From NCBI GenBank assembly GCA_963716685.1, contig CAVQTR010000006.1, positions 1,054,001-1,118,000 on the forward strand: a stretch of DNA of 64,000 nt. Direction: 5' to 3'. The notes below the pieces were generated by a model. The model saw only the letters and a list, made by a program, of their open reading frames with translations, searched no databases and had not been told where the DNA came from. The position numbers and the translations under genes are program-made. The stretch is from JALYXI01 sp963716685 (lineage in GTDB: Bacteria; Acidobacteriota; Terriglobia; Bryobacterales; Bryobacteraceae). Positions 32,440-39,457 of this stretch are shown piece after piece. How positions within the stretch are numbered: position 1 is the stretch's first letter; every line of letters starts with the position of its first letter.

Positions 32440-33141
32440 CTAACCGAAGAACTTTCGCGCCATGCCCTGCCACCACGGCCAGTCATGTTTCGTGTGGTTG
32501 CCCCAGACGTCCAGCAGATGTGGGATGCGCCGCGAACCCATGAGGCCGGCCATCCGGAAATTCTCGCCGAGGCAGATATCCCACTCGCCTGTGGCAAGGA
32601 CAAAGTTGCGCTGCCAAACGAGTCCGTTATTCAGGTTGGGGAGGTAATCCGGCGGATTGTTGAAATAGCAGTTATCGTCGTAGTAGCCATTCAGGAACTG
32701 GCGGATGTCGTAGGCACCGCCCATGCACACGCAATCAGTAATGATGTCCGGGTGCTTCAGGGCGAAGTTCAGTGAATGGTAAGCGCCAAAGCTGCAGCCC
32801 GTCGCGACGATGCGGGGCGACCAGTTGCGCCCGCGCAGGAACGGCATCACTTCATTCAGGATGTAGCTCTCGTACTGGATGTGGCGCACCACGCGATCGT
32901 GTGGATGAGCGCCCTTGTTGTACCAGCTTTCGCGATCCACGCTGTCGACGCAAAAGGCCTGCAGCTGACCGTTCTCGAATTTGTCGCGAACGGCATTGAT
33001 CATGCCGTGTTCTTCATATTCGAAGAACCGACCCATCGAGGTGGGAAACACCAGCAGGGGCAGGCCACCATGACCGAATACCAGCATTTCCATGTCGCGG
33101 TTGAGCCGCGAGCTGTACCAGCGGTGATATTCGCGGTTCAT
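32440..33141 (-). CDS. Alpha/beta-hydrolase, esterase D-like (PF00756 type)
   Basis: A 233-residue cytoplasmic hydrolase. The nucleophile elbow is ATGCSFGAYHSLNFAL (G-x-S-x-G, Ser near 118), and the likely catalytic His is in WGNHTKHDWPWW near the C-terminus. The N-terminus NREYHRWYSSRLNRDMEMLVFG resembles the esterase family that is found next to ATP-grasp ligases. It follows the SGNH hydrolase by 3 bp. In this context it could act as an acyltransferase or thio/ester hydrolase on the ligase product, but that is inference. Confidence 0.82.
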   Translation of the reverse strand: MNREYHRWYSSRLNRDMEMLVFGHGGLPLLVFPTSMGRFFEYEEHGMINAVRDKFENGQLQAFCVDSVDRESWYNKGAHPHDRVVRHIQYESYILNEVMPFLRGRNWSPRIVATGCSFGAYHSLNFALKHPDIITDCVCMGGAYDIRQFLNGYYDDNCYFNNPPDYLPNLNNGLVWQRNFVLATGEWDICLGENFRMAGLMGSRRIPHLLDVWGNHTKHDWPWWQGMARKFFG

Positions 33142-33144
33142 CGG

Positions 33145-34401
33145 CTACCGTTCGGACTGCATGGCGAGCTCGTACCGGTGAGGTTTGGGCTGTGCGGCGG
33201 CGTGCTGCTGTTTCATGAGATCGTCGTCTACCTTATCGAGGGCTGCCATAGCGGCCCCTCTCCCGGGGATGGCTTCGTCGCTCAGGGACACCTGGATCTC
33301 GCGCCAGCGGAACTGATGCATGGCGGCGCGTTTCAGGGTGACTGCGTAGACGTCCATGGCCTGCTTCATCATGGGCGTGTTGGGCAGCGTCGCCAGGTTG
33401 ATGCCCTTGCCGAGTTCGTCCGCGCTGAATACGCCCGCCTCAAGGCTGTCGATGCGCAGGATGTAGCGGCCGCTCGCGAGTCCGGTGACTTTCAGCATCT
33501 CGCGATCGAGAGCTTCCACGAAGTCGGAAGACTGCATCACCAGCGGAACCAGGCGATTTCTGTCGTTCCAGTCGATCGGGAAGGGCAGTGCGCGGTCCAT
33601 CTGCTCCCATACAAGAGGGCCGGGCTTGCCTACGGAACTCAGTTTCGTTCCTTCCGAGTGAACGCCGCGTCCGCGGGAACCGTCGATCTCGACGCTGCTG
33701 ACGAGCGACGGCGCATCCCACGCTTTCAGCAGTGCTTCCGCCATCACCAGGTGTCCGGCAGCGCCCGGATGGACGCGATCGGGAATGATCTTCTGGGCCA
33801 GCGCGGGGTCGATCGCATTGGCGTTTTGCAGCATGCGGGCCACGGGACTATTCAGGTCGGCAACCTGCAGCTGATCTTTTGCGGCGAGATCCTTGACGAA
33901 TGCCGAGTACCTCTCGAGGACGCCGTTATATCCGCCTTCGAACTGCGGGGCGCGCGTGAAATCGTCGAAGGGCGAGGGCTCGATGGCGGTGATGCGGATA
34001 CCGGGAAGGTCCTGTTTGACCTTGTCAACGATGTGCTCGTAACCGTGCGCGAAGGTTTCGAAGATTTTGGGATCGAAGGCGCGATAGGAAGCGTCGTTCA
34101 TGCCCAGCATGATGGTGAGGACGGTGGGCCGGTAAGGAGTAACGTCCCGGTCAAGGCGCAGATCGATAGCGCCGCCCCCGCCACCGGTTACACGGTCGCC
34201 GCCCCAGCCGGAATGGACGAAAGAGACCGGCATGCCGGGGAAGCGCGTGACCACATAGGTTTCGGCGAAGGTGGTGTAGAGGCGCTGATCGGTGATGCTG
34301 TCACCATAGAAGACGACGCGGTCGCCGCTTTTGAGGTAGAAGGTGTTCTGTGAGGCGGCCGCCCCGGCCAGCGCGAGCAACAGGACGATGGTCTTTTGCA
34401 T
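33145..34401 (-). CDS. Secreted SGNH/GDSL hydrolase
   Basis: A 418-residue exported esterase-like protein. Signal peptide residues 1-17 (MQKTIVLLLALAGAAAS), then the four SGNH blocks: VVFYGDSITDQ (Ser near 35), SGWGGDRV (Gly), IMLGMNDAS (Asn) and DRVHPGAAGH (catalytic Asp/His). The C-terminal 150 residues are an extra domain of unknown role. It is the first gene of the minus-strand group and lies 3 bp before the esterase. It hydrolyses an ester on a glycan, lipid or peptide. Functional membership in the ligase pathway is possible but less sure because it is exported. Confidence 0.85.
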   Translation of the reverse strand: MQKTIVLLLALAGAAASQNTFYLKSGDRVVFYGDSITDQRLYTTFAETYVVTRFPGMPVSFVHSGWGGDRVTGGGGGAIDLRLDRDVTPYRPTVLTIMLGMNDASYRAFDPKIFETFAHGYEHIVDKVKQDLPGIRITAIEPSPFDDFTRAPQFEGGYNGVLERYSAFVKDLAAKDQLQVADLNSPVARMLQNANAIDPALAQKIIPDRVHPGAAGHLVMAEALLKAWDAPSLVSSVEIDGSRGRGVHSEGTKLSSVGKPGPLVWEQMDRALPFPIDWNDRNRLVPLVMQSSDFVEALDREMLKVTGLASGRYILRIDSLEAGVFSADELGKGINLATLPNTPMMKQAMDVYAVTLKRAAMHQFRWREIQVSLSDEAIPGRGAAMAALDKVDDDLMKQQHAAAQPKPHRYELAMQSER

Positions 34402-34422
34402 AACCTTTATGGAAACAGGCTA

Positions 34423-34454
34423 GCAGGCGACCTGGGCTGCCTGCTCGCGGCAGG
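34423..34454. other. Two overlapping, mutually exclusive stem-loops
   Basis: Between the S8 protease stop (34474) and the SGNH start (34401), GCAGGC (34423-34428) can pair with GCCTGC (34439-34444), while CCTGC (34440-34444) can instead pair with GCAGG (34450-34454). It may act as a weak transcript end for the protease or reduce read-through. There is no clear U-run. Confidence 0.3.
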
Positions 34455-34473
34455 ACCAGGCCTCCCTCCGGGG

Positions 34474-36279
34474 TTACTTCTCTTTATTGACGATCAGGGC
34501 ATCGCCCCAAACCGCGCTGTCGCCCCAGACTGCTGAATCACCCCACACGGCCGAATCGCCCCAAACGGCGCTGAAGCCCCAGACGGCGGAGTCTCCCCAC
34601 ACGGCACTGTCGCCCCAGACGGCCGAATCGCCCCACACGGCGCTGTCGCCCCAAACTGCCGAGTCACCCCAGACGGCACTGGCGCCGCCGAGGAAGGCAG
34701 TGTCGCCCCACACGGCGGAATCACCCCATACCGCGCTGTCTCCCCATACCGCGGAGGCGGCGCCGACCAGCGTCACCTTACCGGCTTTCCAGACCGCGAC
34801 CGGCGATGCAGCCGTCTTGTTCGCATTCAGCAATACCTTGCTCTGCAAAGCAGTCGCGACGTCGAGATAGCCGGCGCCAATGGTGAAAATGTCGTCATAG
34901 TCAGTGTAAGTTCCGGTGGAATCGCTGACCACGCTCTGCTCCGGAAACGCATGTTTGCGGGCGGTCAGCATCAGGCGCGCTTTCACCTGATCGGGAGTCA
35001 TGTTCGCATCCTGCTGCAGGAGAAGAGCCGCGGCGCCGGCAACCATGGGCGTCGCCATGCTGGTACCACTCAGGCGCATGTAGTCCGTGGAAATCGCCGA
35101 AGTGCCGTTCTTCTGGTAATACGAATAAGGCACCTGCGTCGACGTATCATTGCCCAGCGTGGAGCCGGCCGCCTTCGCCGAGACCATCAGGTTGCCGGGA
35201 GCCACCAGATCCGGCTTCGCGACGTGATCGAGCAGCGTCGGTCCTTTGGAACTGTAGCTGGCCATCATGTCGTCGGAGACTGCCTGGGTGCTCTCGGTCT
35301 TCGCCGCGCCCACTGTGATGGCCAGCGGGTCGTTCCCCGGCGAGGTGATGGTGAAATAGCCCATATTGTTGAGCGTGGTCGAGTAGCTGCGGCCGTAGTT
35401 GCCGGCGGCGACCACGACCGTGATGCCCTGAGACCAGGCGCGCTCCACTGCGCGGCAAAGCGGATCCAGCTGGTATGACTCATAAAGCGGGCGGCCGATT
35501 GAAAGGTTAATTACTTTGATATTGAACGCTGCTTTGAGCTGAATGGCGCGGTCGATCGCGGCGATTACCGCTGAATCTGTGCCGGCGCCGTTCGCATCGA
35601 GGACCTTGAGGTTCAGAATGCGCACTCCCGGAGCCATGCCCACGAAATGATGCGTAAAGCCCACACCGGCAGAAGCAGCGCCGCTGCCGGCCAGAATGCC
35701 TGCAACGTGCGTGCCGTGACCGTATTCGTCCAAAGGCGAAAGGTCGCCGGGCACAAATGATTCGTTATAGACGACGCCCGAGTTCGCCCAGGGCCACGCC
35801 TGATTCAGATCCTTCGAGGAGCCGATCCCGCTGTCCACCACCGCGACCCCCACGCCGGTTCCATCGTACGGAAGCGATTGAGCCACCCACTGACCAAGCT
35901 GCTGAGTGACCGACACGGCCGCCCGAGCGTAATCCAGAGTGGGATGTACCACGCGATTCGAAGACACATACAGGACCGACGACTGAGCCGCCAAATTCGT
36001 CAGCTGACTGACCGGCAGCGAATACCATCCGCCATTCGCGGAGGTTAGTTCCTTCTGCAGCGAGCCGCCGAGGCCGGCAATCATCTGGTGAAGAGACGCT
36101 GACACGGGCTGGTTGTACTGCACCACCACATCGACGTTCAAGCTGCCCGCGACAGCGTTCTTCATTACTCCGGCGGACGGAACAAGGGCGTTCAATTCCC
36201 GGCTGAGCTTGGCGCTGGACTGGCCAAATAGCTGGCTCACTGAAAGAATCAGGAGGCAGACAGGGAAAACCTTTTTCAT
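34474..36279 (-). CDS. Secreted S8 (subtilisin-like) protease with C-terminal SAVWG repeats
   Basis: A 601-residue exported serine protease. Residues 1-20 form a signal peptide, and about 25-125 an inhibitor-I9-like propeptide. The catalytic triad is visible: Asp in GVAVVDSGIG near 151, His in YGHGTHVAGILAGSG near 190, and Ser in LSGTSMATPMVAG near 408, with the oxyanion Asn in VAAGNYG near 293. From about residue 508 to 593 the protein becomes a tandem array of S-A-V-W-G-D hexapeptides (13 copies plus one degenerate TAFLGG). The repeat tail may attach the enzyme to the surface or form a solenoid. Confidence 0.93.
   Translation of the reverse strand: MKKVFPVCLLILSVSQLFGQSSAKLSRELNALVPSAGVMKNAVAGSLNVDVVVQYNQPVSASLHQMIAGLGGSLQKELTSANGGWYSLPVSQLTNLAAQSSVLYVSSNRVVHPTLDYARAAVSVTQQLGQWVAQSLPYDGTGVGVAVVDSGIGSSKDLNQAWPWANSGVVYNESFVPGDLSPLDEYGHGTHVAGILAGSGAASAGVGFTHHFVGMAPGVRILNLKVLDANGAGTDSAVIAAIDRAIQLKAAFNIKVINLSIGRPLYESYQLDPLCRAVERAWSQGITVVVAAGNYGRSYSTTLNNMGYFTITSPGNDPLAITVGAAKTESTQAVSDDMMASYSSKGPTLLDHVAKPDLVAPGNLMVSAKAAGSTLGNDTSTQVPYSYYQKNGTSAISTDYMRLSGTSMATPMVAGAAALLLQQDANMTPDQVKARLMLTARKHAFPEQSVVSDSTGTYTDYDDIFTIGAGYLDVATALQSKVLLNANKTAASPVAVWKAGKVTLVGAASAVWGDSAVWGDSAVWGDTAFLGGASAVWGDSAVWGDSAVWGDSAVWGDSAVWGDSAVWGFSAVWGDSAVWGDSAVWGDSAVWGDALIVNKEK
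34501..34755. repeat. 18-bp coding tandem repeat (SAVWGD array)
   Basis: Fourteen consecutive 18-bp units encode Ser-Ala-Val-Trp-Gly-Asp; one unit ends in Phe in place of Asp and one is degenerate (TAFLGG, followed by an extra Ala). Third-codon-position differences between copies indicate selection on the peptide, not recent slippage alone. Confidence 0.9.
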
Positions 36280-36377
36280 GTGGCTTAGTTTTCTAACGAT
36301 AACTCGCCACCTACGCCAATTACCAGCATTGCCGGGAAGATACCTTAGCAGAAAATACTATCACTTAGGATCTATCC

Positions 36378-37955
36378 CTATAGGACTTGGTGGGGTAATA
36401 AGCTGTAAGTTCGTGCCAGGTTCTGCGCCCGAGTTACCTCGGATTCCTGGCGTGTTCCGTCCCACGACAGCTCGCGCGCCATGATCTCGCCTATCCTTGC
36501 GGCCATCTGATAGGAAGCGTGCGCGTTGAGGAAGAGCGCGCGCGTGCGGCGTGCTAGCACATCTTCCACAGTACGCGCCATCTCCGTGCGTGCTGCCCAG
36601 ACTACCTCCGCGGCGATATAGGGTAACTCCGGGTGAATCTGTTCTTCCAGAGACGAATCCGTGCGCGCCAGATCCAGGATCTTTGGCGCGTCCGATCCGT
36701 ACCACGCCAGATCGCCGAACTTATCCGCGTGCATGTGGAATCCGTGAACATGAAGAGTGCGGGTATTACACGTTTGATCCGGCAGCCGCGCCAACGTAGC
36801 CGCCTGATTTACGCAATCCTCCGCCATGTGCCGGTAAGTGGTCCACTTACCTCCGGTGATGGTCAGCAGGCCGGAGTTATCGATGTGAATGGTGTGGTCG
36901 CGCGAAAGCGCCGAAGTGTTCGCGCCGCCACCCGCCTTCACCAAAGGCCGGATACCGACAAAGACGCTGAGGACGTCTTCCCGACGCGGCGCGCGGTCCA
37001 GATACTGCGCGGCTGTGGTCAGGATGAACTCGATCTCCTGCTCGAGGGCAACCGGCTCCAGTGACGCTTCGGCTATGGGCGTATCGGTGGTGCCCACAAG
37101 CGTGTGTCCGTGCCAGGGGATGGCGAACATCACGCGGCCATCACTGGTGTGCGGCACCATAATGGCGCTTCCGCCCGTGAGAAACGAACCGTCGAAGACC
37201 AGATGGATTCCCTGACTGGGCGCGATCAGCGGCTTGATATCGGGATCCGCCATGCGGCGCACGGCGTCACAGAACGGGCCGGCGGCGTTGACCACCACTC
37301 GGGCGCCGATGCGGTACTCGCGGCCGGTCTCCTCATCGCGCGCCAGAACCGTTTCGACAAAACCGTCGCCGCCCCGCTCAAAGCCGGTGACGGGGAAATA
37401 GTTCAGCAGCGTGGCGCCTTGTTCTGCGGCGGTCTGGGCCAGGTTGATCAGCAAGCGCGCGTCGTCGAACTGGCCATCGTAGTAGACCACGCCGCCGCGC
37501 AGCCCTTCCTGCTTGATGGTGGGAAGGCGCGCGAGCGTCTCTTCCCGCGAGAGGATGCTGGAGGCGCCGAAATTGTATTTGCCGGCCAGCAGGTTATACA
37601 GCTTGAGGCCGATGCCATAGAACGGAGCTTCCCACCAGTCGTAATTGGGCACTACGAAGGCAAGGTCGGACACCAGATGCGGCGCGTTTTGACGCAGAAA
37701 GCCGCGCTCCTTCAGCGCCTCCATCACCAGCGAGATGTTGCCCTGCTCGAGATAGCGTACCCCGCCGTGAACCAACTTAGTGCTGCGGCTGGACGTGCCT
37801 TTGCCAAAATCACTCCCCTCCAGCAGCAGCACTTCATAGCCGCGGGATGCGGCATCGACAGCCACGCCGACGCCCGTGGCTCCGCCGCCCACAATCACCA
37901 TGTCCCACGGACCGGTGTGCGCGGCCACGCGGTTCAGCATTTCCTCGCGGTTCAT
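36378..37955 (-). CDS. glpD: Aerobic glycerol-3-phosphate dehydrogenase GlpD
   Basis: A 525-residue FAD enzyme that oxidises glycerol-3-phosphate to dihydroxyacetone phosphate at the inner membrane and feeds electrons to quinone. The FAD-binding motif is MVIVGGGATGVGVAVDAASR near 19-38, followed by the FAD-dehydrogenase signature GTSSRSTKLVHGGVRYLEQG near 53-72. The end of the glucose-like domain has ITGGKWTTYRHMAED. The gene starts immediately after the glpK stop with no spacer, so the two are co-translated. Confidence 0.95.
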   Translation of the reverse strand: MNREEMLNRVAAHTGPWDMVIVGGGATGVGVAVDAASRGYEVLLLEGSDFGKGTSSRSTKLVHGGVRYLEQGNISLVMEALKERGFLRQNAPHLVSDLAFVVPNYDWWEAPFYGIGLKLYNLLAGKYNFGASSILSREETLARLPTIKQEGLRGGVVYYDGQFDDARLLINLAQTAAEQGATLLNYFPVTGFERGGDGFVETVLARDEETGREYRIGARVVVNAAGPFCDAVRRMADPDIKPLIAPSQGIHLVFDGSFLTGGSAIMVPHTSDGRVMFAIPWHGHTLVGTTDTPIAEASLEPVALEQEIEFILTTAAQYLDRAPRREDVLSVFVGIRPLVKAGGGANTSALSRDHTIHIDNSGLLTITGGKWTTYRHMAEDCVNQAATLARLPDQTCNTRTLHVHGFHMHADKFGDLAWYGSDAPKILDLARTDSSLEEQIHPELPYIAAEVVWAARTEMARTVEDVLARRTRALFLNAHASYQMAARIGEIMARELSWDGTRQESEVTRAQNLARTYSLLPHQVL

Positions 37956-39434
37956 CTACTGCTCCCAGTGTCCGGCGCGGCCGAGAGCACGCTTCCAGAG
38001 ACCGCGCAATTCGGCTACTTCGGCGTCCGAGCGGCGAGGTTCGAAACGGCTGGCGGCACTCCACGCTTCCGTAATCTCGGTCTGGTCTTTCCAGAAGCCG
38101 GTGGCGAGACCGGCCAGATAGGCCGCGCCCAGCGCCGTGGTTTCCGTGCTGGCCGGCCGCACCACAGGCACCCGCAGCAGGTCGGCCTGAAACTGCATCA
38201 GCAGGTTATTGTTGGAGGCGCCGCCATCCACGCGCAGCTCGGTGAGCGCCACAGAGGAATCGGCGCGCATGGCTTCCAGAAGATCGGCCACCTGATGCGC
38301 AATGCTCTCAAGGCCCGCGCGGGCCAGATGCCCGGCGGTGGTGCCGCGGGTGATGCCGACGATGGCTCCGCGCGCGAAAGGATCCCAGTGAGGGGCGCCG
38401 AGTCCGGCGAACGCGGGAACCAGATAGACGCCGCCATTATAGGACACGCTCGCGGCCAGCGCCTCCACTTCGGAGGCGGACTTGATGATGCCCAGACCGT
38501 CACGCATCCACTGCACCACCGCGCCACCGATGAACACGCTGCCTTCGAGCGCGTACGACGTCCTGCCGCCGATCTTGGAAGCAACGGTGGTCAGCATGCG
38601 ATGTTTCGAAGCCACTGCGGTCTCTCCCATGTTCTGCAGCAGGAAGCAGCCGGTGCCATAGGTGTTTTTGGTCATGCCGGGCGAGAGACAGGCCTGGCCG
38701 AAGAGCGCCGCCTGCTGGTCACCCGCGATCCCCGCGATGGGCATGCCGCCGAGCGCATCCGCGCTGCCGTACACCTCGCTCGATGCGCGCACTTCGGGAA
38801 GCATGCTCTCCGGAATGCGGAGGAGACGGAGAAGATCCGGATCCCACGCGCCGGAATGGATGTTGAACAGCAGCGTGCGCGAGGCATTAGTGGCGTCCGT
38901 CGCGTGAACCCTGCCGCCGGTTAGATTCCAGACGAGCCAGGTGTCCACCGTGCCGAAAGCCAGTCTGCCCTGCTCCGCCTGTTTGCGCGCGCCGTCTACG
39001 TTGTCGAGCAACCATGCGATCTTGCTGCCGGAGAAGTAAGCATCCACCACCAGACCGGTGCGCTCCTGAACCATGGGTTCATGCCCCTGGCGCACGAGTT
39101 CGGCACATATCGAAGCCGTGCGGCGGTCCTGCCACACGATCGCCCTGTGAATCGGCCTGCCGGTTTCGCGATCCCAGACGATGGTGGTCTCGCGCTGGTT
39201 GGTAATTCCGATGGCGGTGATGTCACCGGGTTGCGCTTGCGCTTTTTCCAGAACCTCCTGGGCAACTTCCAGCTGCGAGCGCCAGATCTCCTCCGGATCG
39301 TGTTCCACCCACGCCGGCCTGGGGTAGTGCTGAGTCAGTTCGCGCTGAGCGACTTCGACCTTCGCGCCGGCATGGTCAAACAGAATCGCTCGTGAACTTG
39401 TGGTGCCCTGATCCAGCGCCAGAATATATGACAA
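37956..39434 (-). CDS. glpK: Glycerol kinase GlpK
   Basis: A 492-residue FGGY kinase that phosphorylates glycerol with ATP. It begins ILALDQGTTSSRAILFD, and carries TNQRETTIVWDRETG near 76-90 and GGIPMIAGIAGDQQAALFGQ-like GMPIAGIAGDQQAALFGQ near 230, with the second FGGY block LRVDGGASNNNLLMQ near 400. Length is normal. It is followed without gap by glpD and preceded after 23 bp by the Hsp70-like genes, so it may belong to the same long transcript. No glpF was found. Confidence 0.95.
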   Translation of the reverse strand: MSYILALDQGTTSSRAILFDHAGAKVEVAQRELTQHYPRPAWVEHDPEEIWRSQLEVAQEVLEKAQAQPGDITAIGITNQRETTIVWDRETGRPIHRAIVWQDRRTASICAELVRQGHEPMVQERTGLVVDAYFSGSKIAWLLDNVDGARKQAEQGRLAFGTVDTWLVWNLTGGRVHATDATNASRTLLFNIHSGAWDPDLLRLLRIPESMLPEVRASSEVYGSADALGGMPIAGIAGDQQAALFGQACLSPGMTKNTYGTGCFLLQNMGETAVASKHRMLTTVASKIGGRTSYALEGSVFIGGAVVQWMRDGLGIIKSASEVEALAASVSYNGGVYLVPAFAGLGAPHWDPFARGAIVGITRGTTAGHLARAGLESIAHQVADLLEAMRADSSVALTELRVDGGASNNNLLMQFQADLLRVPVVRPASTETTALGAAYLAGLATGFWKDQTEITEAWSAASRFEPRRSDAEVAELRGLWKRALGRAGHWEQ

Positions 39435-39457
39435 CGCGGTCTCCTCGGACTTCCATC

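Noticed and set aside
32776..34353. 525-residue plus-strand open frame
   Set aside because: Covers the esterase and SGNH hydrolase genes on the other strand, both with catalytic motifs; no motif of its own.
34501..34755. Short regular repeats as a CRISPR array
   Set aside because: Units are contiguous 18-bp codon repeats without spacers and encode SAVWGD in frame with the protease.
37104..38924. 606-residue plus-strand open frame
   Set aside because: Antisense to glpD and glpK, which are unambiguous.
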